64,000 nt of DNA from Woeseia sp034521225 (lineage in GTDB: Bacteria; Pseudomonadota; Gammaproteobacteria; Steroidobacterales; Woeseiaceae), in contig JAXHMR010000018.1 in the NCBI GenBank assembly GCA_034521225.1, positions 1 to 64,000 of the forward strand, given 5' to 3'. Positions 30,703 through 39,520 of the stretch are shown here, piece by piece. The notes under the pieces are model-generated. The model was given only the letters and a program-made list of their open reading frames with translations. It was not told the DNA's origin and searched no databases. Numbering within the stretch: the first letter of the stretch is position 1; each line of letters starts with the position of its first letter. The position numbers were made by a program, and so were the translations under genes.

Positions 30703-30797
30703 GCACCAGGTATCCCCTGCCGGGGTCCTTTGGAGGAATGGCTCCCTTCGGTCCGCTTTATTTCCACCAAAGGACCCCCGGCAGGGGATACCGGTGC
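30703..30797. repeat. palindromic dispersed repeat family B, solitary copy
   Basis: 95 bases, the same length as the first copy at 18727. Arms are GCACCAGGTATCCCCTGCCG and its near complement CGGCAGGGGATACCGGTGC. The conserved centre GGAATGGCTCCCTTCGGTCC followed by GCTTTATTTCC is in the opposite orientation to the 18727 array. It lies between the CBS gene and the TPR gene. Confidence 0.75.
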
Positions 30798-30877
30798 TCC
30801 TCGAGGCCGCTTTGGCGCCGCACAAGCGGGAGTCGTAGAATCGCAGGATCGGGCGGGGTGTTATCGGAGGAATGGCT

Positions 30878-31417
30878 ATGCGCAAACTTCTGGCTTTGCT
30901 GCTTGCCGTCAGTCTGGCGCCCGTTTGCTATGGTCAGGGCGCGGACCGGATGAAGAGCGAGACCGGACCCAAAACCGTTATCGGCCCGACGAACCTGCCG
31001 TTGCATGATGGGGCCCAGGCGCTGCTGGCCGGTGATGCCGACGCAGGCGTCCGGCTGACGCATGAGGGCCTGAAGATTGCTACCGGGTTCCGCGAGGAGG
31101 AAGCCGCTCTGTCCAACCTTTGCGCCGGCTACATCATGCTTGAGAAATATGATGAAGCACTGAAGTATTGCGAGCTGCTGTTGCAACGCAACGACGAAAA
31201 CTGGCGCGGCTACAATAACCGCGCTGTCATTTACATCAAGAAAGAACGGTATGAGCAGGCCGAAAAGGACCTGCTGCGCGGCGAGGAATTGCGGCCGGGC
31301 GCACACACGCTGAAAATTGCTCGCGCGATGTACATGGATGCGGTGCATCCGGTTACCCCGGAAATTATCGTCGACGATCGCGATCCGTCGAATGAAGACG
31401 GTGATGAAGAGCCCTGA
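30878..31417 (+). CDS. periplasmic TPR-repeat protein
   Basis: About 179 residues. The start at 30878 (MRKLLALLLAVSLAPVCYG) is preferred over the ATG at 30872 because GGAGG at 30866-30870 is correctly spaced for it. It has a Sec signal peptide, then two to three TPR units (about residues 75-150): EEEAALSNLCAGYIMLEKYD, EALKYCELLLQRNDENWRGY, NNRAVIYIKKERYEQAEKDL. The tail is acidic (DDRDPSNEDGDEEP). It overlaps the next gene (31392 or 31404 start), so the two are co-translated. It is probably a scaffold for a periplasmic complex. Confidence 0.75.
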   Translation: MRKLLALLLAVSLAPVCYGQGADRMKSETGPKTVIGPTNLPLHDGAQALLAGDADAGVRLTHEGLKIATGFREEEAALSNLCAGYIMLEKYDEALKYCELLLQRNDENWRGYNNRAVIYIKKERYEQAEKDLLRGEELRPGAHTLKIARAMYMDAVHPVTPEIIVDDRDPSNEDGDEEP

Positions 31418-31811
31418 CGTACGTGTCGTCGTTCTGGCCGGGCTTTGTGCGGTGTTGTGCGGTTCCATGGCACGCGCTGATCCTGATGAAACGGGAGTGA
31501 CGCACATTACCGATTCGTCAACCGACCGCACGCCAGCAAAAACGACGTTTCCCAGTTACCCGCGAATTGCCCGCCGCGACAGGATCGAGGGGGACGCAAC
31601 GGTTTGTTTCAGGATCGACCTGCTCGGGCGGATTCGAAACGAACATGTCCGCGACGCAACACACCGTATTTTTCGCAGGCCGGCGTTGCGCGCAATACGG
31701 CAGTCAAGTTTCGAGCCACTTGCCGACGGCGCGAGGTTTTCGGCTGAATTGACCTGCCGGACTTACCGCTTCCGGCTGACGCCGGTACAGGCCGACGACA
31801 AGGACGAGTGA
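31392..31811 (+). CDS. TonB C-terminal-like periplasmic protein
   Basis: About 139 residues (ATG at 31392; 31404 is also possible). A hydrophobic N-terminal segment (VVVLAGLCAVLCGSMARA) is a signal peptide or anchor. A TonB_C-like fold follows: FPSYPRIARRDRIEGDATVC, FRIDLLGRIRNEHVRDATH, FRRPALRAIRQSSFEPLADG. It is much shorter than TonB and lacks a proline-rich span. It overlaps the upstream TPR gene, as in the TPR-plus-TonB-C pairs seen in many gammaproteobacteria. The convergent class II aldolase gene ends 1 base after its stop. Confidence 0.7.
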   Translation: MKTVMKSPDVRVVVLAGLCAVLCGSMARADPDETGVTHITDSSTDRTPAKTTFPSYPRIARRDRIEGDATVCFRIDLLGRIRNEHVRDATHRIFRRPALRAIRQSSFEPLADGARFSAELTCRTYRFRLTPVQADDKDE

Positions 31812-31812
31812 A

Positions 31813-32418
31813 TCAGTTCCGCCCGCGCAGGTCCAGTATGCGGCCAGCGGCCTCGGCCAGGTCGGCGCCGAAGCTGATGATACCCTCATCATGCCCGGCC
31901 ATTATCGCAATCCCTTTATCCACAAAATCAGTGTCGTCGTAAAGCCTGCGGAATTCCTGCGCCATAGCCGGTGTGCCGTAAGCGACGTCCGGATTCGTTG
32001 TCGGCAGCCTGTTGATCAGCCGGTTCCACATGGCGGCGCTGTGTACATGGACAACGCCAGTAATCGCGGGGTTCAGCTCGTAGATGGCCGCATGCGTCAT
32101 GGATTCCGACGATGCCTTCACGTGGCCGCGGCAGGTGACCCGGTTGGCAGCGATGTCATAGCCTGTTACGAGCGCGTAGTGTTCGGGCCCGAGATCGCCA
32201 AGATGCCCGGTCTGCGTGCCGCTGATGACGAAATGTCCGGCGGCGCCTGATCGCATGCTGATGTTGCCGAAGCCGATTCCGAGGTCGGTGTATTCGCCGA
32301 TCAGGCCGGCCTCGTAAAGTGGTTTGCGCCATCGGTTAAGGTCGGCGACAGTCTGTGCGTCCGGCGGCGGCCCGCGCCGCCAGTCGATATCGAACTTGAT
32401 ATAGCCTTCGTCGATCAT
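31813..32418 (-). CDS. mtnB: class II aldolase/adducin family protein, probable methylthioribulose-1-phosphate dehydratase
   Basis: 201 residues from the ATG at 32418 (MIDEGYIKFDIDWRRGPPP), intact. Class II aldolase features are seen: GIGFGNISMRS, HFVISGTQTGHLGDL, ESMTHAAIYELNPAITGVVH and the zinc-binding HVHSAAMWNRL. The start overlaps the stop of mtnA (ATGA), which argues for methionine salvage, where MtnB dehydrates methylthioribulose-1-phosphate to the 2,3-diketo compound. The sequence is not a textbook MtnB, so another sugar-phosphate aldolase linked to the pathway remains possible. Confidence 0.7.
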   Translation of the reverse strand: MIDEGYIKFDIDWRRGPPPDAQTVADLNRWRKPLYEAGLIGEYTDLGIGFGNISMRSGAAGHFVISGTQTGHLGDLGPEHYALVTGYDIAANRVTCRGHVKASSESMTHAAIYELNPAITGVVHVHSAAMWNRLINRLPTTNPDVAYGTPAMAQEFRRLYDDTDFVDKGIAIMAGHDEGIISFGADLAEAAGRILDLRGRN

Positions 32419-33574
32419 GAGGCCTTCCCGGCCTGCTCGGGAAACAGTGACGCCAGGCCTTCCGCGGAGGCCGCGCAAACCCCGCATTCAGTAATGAGCC
32501 CGGTGACGAGACGGGCCGGCGTGACGTCGAAGGCGAAATTGCTGATTGCCGTGTCCGGTAATACGGTTGCGACATCGACCATGGTATCTCCATGGCGCCC
32601 GCTGACATGCGACACCTCGCGCCCGTCGCGCTCCTCGATCGGTATCTGCATGCCATCGCCTATAGACCAGTCGATGGTCGTCGACGGGAGTGCGACGTAG
32701 AACGGCACGTTGTTGTCGGCGGCAGCCAGTGCTTTCAGGTACGTACCGATTTTGTGTCTGCGACGTCACCAGTGCGCGTCGTACGGTCGGTGCCGGTGAT
32801 GCAAAGGTCTACCAGGCCGTGCTGCATCAGGTGGCCGCCGGCGTTGTCGACAATTAGCGTGTGCGGCACGCCATTCTCCGCCAGTTCCCAGGCTGTCAGC
32901 TGCGAGCCCTGGTTCCGCGGCCGCGTTTCGTCGACCCACACATGGACGTCAATACCTCGTTGGTGAGCAAGATAGATCGGCGCTGTCGCCGTGCCCCAGT
33001 TGATTGTAGCGAGCGAACCGGCATTGCAATGCGTCAGAATATTCACAGTGGCGCCGTTCTTGCGGCGCGAAATCTCCTCGATCAGCGGCAGGCCGTGACG
33101 CCCGATTCCGAGCGAAATAGCAATATCTTCGTCGCAAATTGCTTCTGCTTCCTGTTTGAGCGTTGCTATTGCATCATCGTCCGGACGTCGCTCAAGGGCT
33201 GCAAGCGCGCGGTCCACGGCCCAGCGAAGGTTGACGGCCGTCGGCCGCGATTGAGCCAGTTCCGTGGCCGCACGGCGGATGAAATCGACCTGAGACTGTG
33301 AGCTCCGGCTTTCGATTGCCGCCAGGTAAAGGCTCCACGCTGCGGTCGCTCCAATCAGCGGCGCGCCGCGCACCAGCATTTCGCGGATAGCAAAAATGCC
33401 ATCCCGGTAAGTCTTCAAATCGTGAACGACGTACTCGTGCGGCAGGCGCCGCTGGTCGATGATCTGTACAACGCGGGGGTCGTTCGGGGCCAGCCATATG
33501 GTGCGAAATTGTTCTCCCTTCCTGTGCAAGGTTGATAATCTCCGCGAATCTGAAGTGAGCGTAACTGGCTTCAT
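32415..33574 (-). CDS. mtnA: methylthioribose-1-phosphate isomerase MtnA (frameshifted as assembled)
   Basis: About 386 residues. It isomerises 5-methylthioribose-1-phosphate to the ribulose form in methionine salvage. Seen are YVVHDLKTYRDGIFAIREML, VRGAPLIGATAAWSLYLAA, RPTAVNLRWAVDRAL, NILTHCNAGSLATINWGTAT (catalytic Cys in THCNAG), VWVDETRPRNQGSQLTAWEL and DLCITGTDRTTRTGDVAD (catalytic Asp). The frame then breaks near 32740, where a run of four A should be five; restoring it gives KIGTYLKALAA, and the rest (NNVPFYVALPSTTIDWSIGD) runs to 32415. The start at 33574 (MKPVTLTSDSRRLSTLHRKG) is the likeliest of several. Confidence 0.85.
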
Positions 33575-33700
33575 TCTAGCGCGAACAGCGGTGACTTTTC
33601 CTCCGGCGCCAGTGCTCTGCACGAATCGATTGCGATTGAACGAACGTGCTGCCAAAGTTCGTACCGGTACGGACGGTGAGCTGGGAGAGATGAATTACAG

Positions 33701-35347
33701 ATGAAATGGACGCGGATAGATGGTGCGAAGCTCGCCGCACTGCTTTGCTGGCAGCTCGCGTGCCTGCCAGCGGCATATGCCGACGTACAGTCGAAGGGCG
33801 AGGCGGAAGAAGCTGGTATCGATCCGTCCGGAGCGAAGATCGGGCGTATCAGAATCCACCGGGAGAACGTATTCGATACATCGCTGCCGGAGGAAGACAA
33901 CTGGTTCTACCGGCTTGCCAACCGCTGGCACATACTGACGCGGGAGGAGGTCATCCGCCGGCAGCTGTTGTTTTCCAGCGGAGATACGTGGTCCGCGCGG
34001 CTCGTCGAAGAGTCGGAGCGGCTGCTGAGGCGCAACGACTATCTCTACGGTGCACAGATCGAGCCGGTACAGCTCGAGGACGGCGTTGTTGACCTGCGGG
34101 TCACGACGAAGGACCTCTGGTCCCTGACGCCGGGATTTTCGGTATCCCGCTCCGGCGGTGAAAATCGCACCCGGCTCTCGCTATCCGAGCAGAACCTCAT
34201 CGGCACCGGCACGCGGGTCAAGATGTCCTATACGGACGACGTCGATCGCGAATCGACGAGCGCTGAGTATTTCAACAACAACTTCAATGGCGGCTGGGTA
34301 TCGGTCCTCGCACATATTGCGGACAACTCCGACGGCCAGACCGAGCACCTGCGGGTGCTGCGTCCTTTCTACGCACTGGACACGCGCTGGTCGGCCGGTA
34401 TCGGCTGGTGGCACGACGACGCTGAGGTTGATTTTTACGATCTGGGCAACGAGGTTGCCGAGTACCGCGAGGACCAGCACATCGCCAGCGTGTTCGCCGG
34501 CTGGTCGGACGGCCTGAAGAACGGCCGGGTCGCGCGCTGGACGGCGGGCATCGCACTGGATGAGCACGAATTTTCTGAAACAGCGAACATGGAATTACCG
34601 CAATTGCTTCCACAGGACCGGCGACTTATCTATCCGTTTGTCGGCGTCGAGTACCTGGAGGACCGGTACCAGACCACCAGCAACCGCGACCAGATCGACC
34701 GTACCGAGGACTTCTACATGGGAACGCGCCTCGGGGGGCGCCTCGGTTATGCCACTGACGGACTCGGTTCGGACCGGGATGCGCTGGTCTACAATTTCTC
34801 GGCCAGCACGGCATTCGGCTCCATTGACGACAAGGCTCTGCTGCTGGCTTCGTCATTGAACGGGCGCCTGGAAGACGGGCGCGTCGTCAATGCGTTGTGG
34901 CACGTTGATGCCCGGTACTACCGCCAGCAGTCCAGAAAGCGGCTGTTCTTCATGACGCTGAATTCGACCTACGGCTGGAATCTCGATCTCGACAACCCCG
35001 TGCAGCTTGGTGGCGAAAACGGCCTGCGCGGCTATCCGCTGCGCTACCAGGTCGGCCGCGGCAGCCTGCTGTTCCGCATCGAGGAACGCTACTTCACGGA
35101 TTGGTACCCGTTCCGGCTGGTGCGCGTTGGCGGTGCAATCTTCGCGGATATCGGTCGTGTGTGGGGCCACAACCCGGTCGGTGGCGAACCGCTGGGCTGG
35201 CTGAAGGATATTGGCGTCGGGCTGCGGCTTGGCCCGACGCGCGCCAGCGGCAATGACGTGATCCATATCGACCTGGCATTCCCACTTGATGGCGACGCTT
35301 CGATCGATGACGTGCAGATACTTCTCGAGTCGAAGCGCAGCTTCTAG
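33701..35347 (+). CDS. Omp85-family outer-membrane barrel protein with a short POTRA region
   Basis: 548 residues, intact. The signal peptide (LAALLCWQLACLPAAYA) is followed by one or two POTRA-like units (about residues 45-145; IGRIRIHRENVFDTSLPEED, LTREEVIRRQLLFSSGDTWS) and a barrel that starts LWSLTPGFSVSRSGGENRTR. The Omp85 signature is present as ENGLRGYPLRYQ, then SLLFRIEERYFTDWYPF and GAIFADIGRVWG; it ends IQILLESKRSF-like. It is too small for BamA and not next to lipoprotein partners. It may assemble or secrete a specific protein, or belong to the FhaC/ShlB side of the family. It is divergent from mtnA, and folD ends 2 bases after it in convergent orientation. Confidence 0.75.
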   Translation: MKWTRIDGAKLAALLCWQLACLPAAYADVQSKGEAEEAGIDPSGAKIGRIRIHRENVFDTSLPEEDNWFYRLANRWHILTREEVIRRQLLFSSGDTWSARLVEESERLLRRNDYLYGAQIEPVQLEDGVVDLRVTTKDLWSLTPGFSVSRSGGENRTRLSLSEQNLIGTGTRVKMSYTDDVDRESTSAEYFNNNFNGGWVSVLAHIADNSDGQTEHLRVLRPFYALDTRWSAGIGWWHDDAEVDFYDLGNEVAEYREDQHIASVFAGWSDGLKNGRVARWTAGIALDEHEFSETANMELPQLLPQDRRLIYPFVGVEYLEDRYQTTSNRDQIDRTEDFYMGTRLGGRLGYATDGLGSDRDALVYNFSASTAFGSIDDKALLLASSLNGRLEDGRVVNALWHVDARYYRQQSRKRLFFMTLNSTYGWNLDLDNPVQLGGENGLRGYPLRYQVGRGSLLFRIEERYFTDWYPFRLVRVGGAIFADIGRVWGHNPVGGEPLGWLKDIGVGLRLGPTRASGNDVIHIDLAFPLDGDASIDDVQILLESKRSF

Positions 35348-35349
35348 CC

Positions 35350-36252
35350 TTATTTTCCTTCGCGTTGGTCAGCACCGACCTTTGCCGATTTCAGCGTGTT
35401 GGACATCAGCAGGGCGATTGTCATTGGCCCAACTCCACCGGGCACCGGGGTGATCGCGCCGGCAACTTTCGCTGCCTCTTCATAGGCAACGTCACCCGTC
35501 AGCTTTGTGCGTTTGCCGTCATCGTCTTCGACCTCGATGCGATTGATGCCGACGTCGATGACGGTGGCGCCCGGCTTTATCCAGTCGCCGCGGATCATGT
35601 TGGCGCGGCCGACAGCTGCGACCAGGATGTCGGCGTTGCGAGTGACTTCCGGCAGGTTGCGGGTGCGGCTGTGGCAGATCGTAATTGTCGCATTGGCTTT
35701 CAGCAGCAATGCGGCCATCGGCTTGCCGACGATGTTGGAACGTCCGACGATGACGGCGTTGAGGCCGGAGAGATCCTCGCCATGTTGCGCAGTAATCATC
35801 AGCATGCAGCCGGCCGGCGTGCAGGGTACGAACGCACGTTCGGTGTCCCCCGCCGTCAGCCTGCCGATATTCTCGAAATGAAAGCCGTCAACGTCTTTTT
35901 GCGGTGCAATCGCCTGTGTGACCGATTGCTCGTCCAGGTGCAACGGCAGCGGCAACTGTACAAGGATGCCGTGTATTGCGGGATCCTGATTCAGTTCGTC
36001 GACAAGGCGCAGCAATTCGTCCTGTGACGTGCTTTCCGGCAACGTGTGCTGGACCGAATGAAAGCCGCAACGCTCGGCTGTGCGCTTCTTGTTTCTGACA
36101 TAGACCTCGCTCGCCGGATCTTCACCAACTATGACGACTGCCAGGCCAGGCTGGATGCCGGCTCGCTCGAGCAACTCGCGGGTTTCGGATGTGACCGTTT
36201 CGGTCAGCTCGGCGGCCATGGCCTTGCCATCAATGACAGACGCTTGCGTCAT
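35350..36252 (-). CDS. folD: FolD, methylenetetrahydrofolate dehydrogenase / methenyltetrahydrofolate cyclohydrolase
   Basis: 300 residues, intact, full length. This bifunctional enzyme interconverts 5,10-methylene-, methenyl- and 10-formyl-tetrahydrofolate with NADP. Catalytic YVRNKKRTAE (Tyr-x3-Lys) lies near residue 51, followed by GILVQLPLPLHL, KDVDGFHFENIGRL, VPCTPAGC, the NADP-binding GRSNIVGKPMAALLL and the closing ITPVPGGVGPMTIALL. There is nothing unusual; the end abuts the convergent Omp85 gene. Confidence 0.95.
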   Translation of the reverse strand: MTQASVIDGKAMAAELTETVTSETRELLERAGIQPGLAVVIVGEDPASEVYVRNKKRTAERCGFHSVQHTLPESTSQDELLRLVDELNQDPAIHGILVQLPLPLHLDEQSVTQAIAPQKDVDGFHFENIGRLTAGDTERAFVPCTPAGCMLMITAQHGEDLSGLNAVIVGRSNIVGKPMAALLLKANATITICHSRTRNLPEVTRNADILVAAVGRANMIRGDWIKPGATVIDVGINRIEVEDDDGKRTKLTGDVAYEEAAKVAGAITPVPGGVGPMTIALLMSNTLKSAKVGADQREGK

Positions 36253-36419
36253 GATCTGGTTTCCTGTTCGGTACCGCGCGATGCAGCCGCAGCGACTGGC
36301 CGCGCAAAGGCGCAGATACTACCTGTGCGCGACGAACCCCGTAAACCGCCGTTTCAGCATCTGCGGCGCATTATGGGCGCGGTGCTACCATGTAGCGCGA
36401 ATCGATACAGGGAATCACC

Positions 36420-36455
36420 ATGCACGACAGGTCAACGGGTCCGGCGCCGCAATGA
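36420..36455 (+). other. possible 11-residue leader ORF overlapping the tpm start
   Basis: ATG at 36420 opens MHDRSTGPAPQ and ends in a TGA (36453-36455) that overlaps the ATG of tpm. It could couple translation or be chance; there is no strong ribosome binding site. Confidence 0.25.
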
Positions 36456-37111
36456 CGACAGATTGGCTCGAGCGATGGCGGGAAGGACGGACAGGCTGGC
36501 ACGAATCGGCGGGTAACGCGAAACTCAGGGCGCTTTGGCCGGATGCGGCCCGAGGTTGTCGTGTGCTGGTGCCCTTGTGCGGAAAGACGCCGGACTTGAT
36601 CTGGCTCGCGGAGCAAGGCTGCGAAGTTGTCGGTGTCGAGCTGTCGCCGCTGGCTGCCGACGCGTTTTTCGAGGAGCAGCGCTTGCCGTTTGATCGGGAC
36701 GTACTGGGCGGCCTGCCTTGCTACCGGGCAAAGGGCCGGCCGCTTACGATCTGCATTGGCGATTACTTCGACTGGCGCGGACCGGTTTGCAATGCACTGT
36801 ACGATCGCGGCGCCCTGGTGGCGATGCCGGCAGATCGGCGGCCGGCCTATGTCCGGCAAACGGATTCGCTACTGGCCCGCGATGCCCTGAAGCTTGTCAT
36901 CACGCTGGAATACGATCAGCAGGCCGTCAGCGGACCACCGTACTCCGTTCCGGCCGCCGAGCTCAGGTCCTTCTGGCCGGACCTCGAAGCTGTCAGCACA
37001 CATAATGATATCGACAACAGCCCGCCAAAATTCCGCGACGCCGGTCTTACCGAATTAGCGGAGACGGCCTGGCTGACACGAGACTGGATCAGGGCCGAGG
37101 ACAGAAACTGA
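36452..37111 (+). CDS. tpm: thiopurine S-methyltransferase family protein
   Basis: 219 residues, intact; the bacterial TPMT family is about 218. It transfers methyl from SAM to thiol, selenium or tellurium groups. Seen are the N-terminal WLERWREGRTGWHESAGN, the SAM-site VLVPLCGKTPDLIWLAEQGC and VVGVELSPLAADAFF, then ICIGDYFDWRGP and YDRGALVAMPADRRPAYV. The start at 36452 matches the family N-terminus (MTTDWLERW); the frame is open further upstream but antisense to folD there. It is convergent with the cupin gene. Confidence 0.9.
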   Translation: MTTDWLERWREGRTGWHESAGNAKLRALWPDAARGCRVLVPLCGKTPDLIWLAEQGCEVVGVELSPLAADAFFEEQRLPFDRDVLGGLPCYRAKGRPLTICIGDYFDWRGPVCNALYDRGALVAMPADRRPAYVRQTDSLLARDALKLVITLEYDQQAVSGPPYSVPAAELRSFWPDLEAVSTHNDIDNSPPKFRDAGLTELAETAWLTRDWIRAEDRN

Positions 37112-37121
37112 CACTGCCTGG

Positions 37122-37448
37122 CTATTCACCGCCTGCCGGGCCGTAGAACACGACCCACGCGGCGAAATCCTCGGTGAAATCTTCGAAGCGATGCGTGACG
37201 CCGGCCGGCACAAACAGCGCTTCGCCGGCCTCGAATGGCAGGCGCTCGTCACCGAGCAGGAAAATACCGCTGCCTGATTGCACGATATAGATCTCATCCT
37301 GTTCATGCGGTTGCTGCGGATCGGCGCCCTGCGGCACGTAGTAGCCCAGTTCCAGCGTGCCGTGCGTCAGCAGGACGCCGTAACGCCCGTCGTCAGAGGC
37401 AAGAACAGCGCGCTTCGCTTTTTCAGGTGTGTAGCGATCTCTCATCAT
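37122..37448 (-). CDS. small cupin-domain protein
   Basis: 108 residues, a single cupin barrel. Motif 1 is HEQDEIYIVQSGSGIFLLGD (His, Glu metal ligands) and motif 2 is EAGEALFVPAGVTHRFED (His). The start overlaps the stop of the upstream NYN gene (ATGA), so they are co-translated. The role is unknown; cupins of this size are often sugar-binding, isomerase or dioxygenase-like. Confidence 0.85.
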   Translation of the reverse strand: MMRDRYTPEKAKRAVLASDDGRYGVLLTHGTLELGYYVPQGADPQQPHEQDEIYIVQSGSGIFLLGDERLPFEAGEALFVPAGVTHRFEDFTEDFAAWVVFYGPAGGE

Positions 37449-38185
37449 TTTTTCCGTAGATCGCGCACCTGGATGGCCTTGGTCTGGCCGTCCTTTGCCA
37501 GGCGCTCGCGCTCCTCGAACAACTTGATCGCGGCAACGAGGTCCCGCAGTTTTCGGTAGCCGTAGTTGCGGGGATCGAACTGCGGCGACTGTTTGGCAAT
37601 GTTGCTGCCAACAGGGCCGAGATCGGCCCAGCCGTCGTCATCCGACGATGCATCGATGGCATTCCGGACCAGATCGATAAGTTTCGCATCCTGCTTCAGC
37701 TCGTTGGAACTCTTGCGCGTAATCTTGTGTGGCTCATCCTCCCGGGCCCGTAAAACCTCGGTATAAACAAACTTGTCACAGGCGGAGACAAACGGAGCGG
37801 GGGTTTTCTGCTCGCCAAAACCGTAGACTGTCAGGCCTTCCTCGCGGATGCGCGAGGCCAGCCGGGTGAAATCGCTATCGCTTGATACGATACAGAAGCC
37901 CTCAAAGTTGCCGCTGTACAGCAGGTCCATCGCATCGATGATCATCGCGCTGTCAGTCGCGTTCTTGCCTTTCGTATAGCCAAACTGCTGTATGGGCTGT
38001 ATCGAGTGCACGAGCAGCGATTCCTTCCAGCGCTTCAGGCCCGGCAGGGTCCAGTCGCCATAGATGCGCTTGGAGCTCGCGGTGCCGTACTTGGCAATTT
38101 CCGTCATCAACCCTTCGACAATGGTCGGCTGCGCATTGTCAGCGTCGATCAGTACGGCAAGCCGGTCTGCGATTTCGGAATTCAT
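37445..38185 (-). CDS. NYN-domain protein with C-terminal OST-HTH/LOTUS-like region
   Basis: 246 residues, intact. The N-terminal NYN (PIN-like) nuclease fold is clear: RLAVLIDADNAQPTIVEGLM (acidic DAD), KGKNATDSAMIIDAMDLLYS (aspartates) and GFCIVSSDSDFTRLASRIRE (SDSDF), then VYGFGEQKTPAPFVSACDKF. The C-terminal part (about 165-235; DLVRNAIDASSDDDGWADLG, NYGYRKLRDLVAAIKLFEER) matches the OST-HTH/LOTUS pattern of LabA-like proteins. RNA cleavage is the usual proposal for the family. Confidence 0.85.
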   Translation of the reverse strand: MNSEIADRLAVLIDADNAQPTIVEGLMTEIAKYGTASSKRIYGDWTLPGLKRWKESLLVHSIQPIQQFGYTKGKNATDSAMIIDAMDLLYSGNFEGFCIVSSDSDFTRLASRIREEGLTVYGFGEQKTPAPFVSACDKFVYTEVLRAREDEPHKITRKSSNELKQDAKLIDLVRNAIDASSDDDGWADLGPVGSNIAKQSPQFDPRNYGYRKLRDLVAAIKLFEERERLAKDGQTKAIQVRDLRKK

Positions 38186-38239
38186 AAGTGCCCCCGTCGG
38201 CGGGTGGTGGGGGAAATATTCATGGGCGTCGCTCCGGAC

Positions 38240-38653
38240 TCAGCTGATCAACAGGCTGGCAAATACACTGAACCACATTGCAATGAGAACAGCGAGACTC
38301 AATACAAACAAGCGAAACCGCAACATTACCTTGTTTGAACCGAGATGCACGAAACTGTGCGCAATTCGCAGCAAGACATACAACCACGCGAGAAGTTGTG
38401 GCAACCACCCGGATTGGGTGGTTGCAAAAGCAATAATGACGATGGCGTAAAACAGGATTGGCGCTTCATAAAGATTGACCAGGTGACGGGTATGCACGCG
38501 CAATTTCTCAGGCTCTTCCGCCCCCTGATATGTCTTGTAGAAACGCGGGTCGATCTCACCTTTTTTGACGGCGGCAAAGCGCAGTGCGCCAAGACGAAAT
38601 TGCACGAACATCGTTAGTGCGAACATCACAAGGGCGGGATACAGAATATTCAT
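38240..38653 (-). CDS. MAPEG-family membrane protein
   Basis: 137 residues with four hydrophobic helices (about 3-22, 62-80, 86-103, 112-134). The family signature region RVHTRHLVNLYEAPILFYAI and LLRIAHSFVHLGSNKVMLRF is present. MAPEG proteins are membrane enzymes related to microsomal glutathione transferases; the bacterial role is not defined. Confidence 0.85.
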   Translation of the reverse strand: MNILYPALVMFALTMFVQFRLGALRFAAVKKGEIDPRFYKTYQGAEEPEKLRVHTRHLVNLYEAPILFYAIVIIAFATTQSGWLPQLLAWLYVLLRIAHSFVHLGSNKVMLRFRLFVLSLAVLIAMWFSVFASLLIS

Positions 38654-38695
38654 GACTTTACTCCGGGCGGTAACATGAAGTACGGGCTGTGCAAA

Positions 38696-39334
38696 TCAGT
38701 GGCGTTTGGAAACCTGTTCAGGAACACCGTCAAAGAAATCCACCATGCCGTTTTCGATCGAATATTCGGCTCCCACCACCAGCAGGCCATCAGTTTCGAT
38801 CAGGTCCTCCAGAATGCTCGAACCGTGGCGTAACCGGTCGGCGGAGGCGCGGCAATTGGCGCGTACCGATCGCCGTAACAGCGTGTCCCTGTTCAGCGGC
38901 TCGTCGGTATCCAGCAACGATTGCACGGACGGGCGAATGCGGTCGACGATTGCCCGCAGGTTCGGGGAGCGGTTTTCCGTCGGTTGCTCAAGCTCCCGCA
39001 GAGTCGCCTGCACGGCACCGCATTGTGAGTGGCACAGGACAACGACAAGCCGGGTGCCGAATGCGCTCGCCGCGAACTCGACACTGCCGATCTGTGACGG
39101 TGCGACGATGTTGCCCGCGACGCGGATGACGAAGAGGTCGCCAATCCCCTGGTCAAAGACAATCTCCGCCGGCACCCTGGCATCCGAGCAGCCAAGAATA
39201 ATGGCGAACGGTTCCTGCACTTCAACCAGTTCGCTGCGGCGCGCGAGGCTTTGTGCGGTACTTTGATTTATGCCGTCAACAAAGCGGCGATTGCCCTCAC
39301 GCAGCCGCGCCAGCGCTTCATGTGCGGACATCAT
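38696..39334 (-). CDS. beta-class carbonic anhydrase
   Basis: 212 residues, intact. It hydrates CO2 to bicarbonate in the cytoplasm. Zinc ligands are seen in AIILGCSDARVPAEIVFDQG (Cys, with the Asp-Arg dyad) and LVVVLCHSQCGAVQATL (His, Cys), with FVIRVAGNIVAPSQIGSVEF between them and VVGAEYSIENGMVDFF near the end. No signal peptide. Confidence 0.92.
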   Translation of the reverse strand: MMSAHEALARLREGNRRFVDGINQSTAQSLARRSELVEVQEPFAIILGCSDARVPAEIVFDQGIGDLFVIRVAGNIVAPSQIGSVEFAASAFGTRLVVVLCHSQCGAVQATLRELEQPTENRSPNLRAIVDRIRPSVQSLLDTDEPLNRDTLLRRSVRANCRASADRLRHGSSILEDLIETDGLLVVGAEYSIENGMVDFFDGVPEQVSKRH

Positions 39335-39520
39335 CGTACGGTAATCCTCATAAAACAGTCCTGCATCCCGGTTTTGCGACAGCCAGTGTAAAGCTCGCTG
39401 CTACTATAGACGCTGACAACCGTCGGCAACAGGCCGGAACGCACTGCGCGGCCCGCAAAATGCAATTCCGGCTCGATTCACGGATAATGCGGCCCCAACT
39501 TTCAGTGATGGAGCGCAACA

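Noticed and set aside
33459..33704. Plus-strand frame before the Omp85 gene
   Set aside because: Mostly antisense to mtnA and ends at the Omp85 start; no support.
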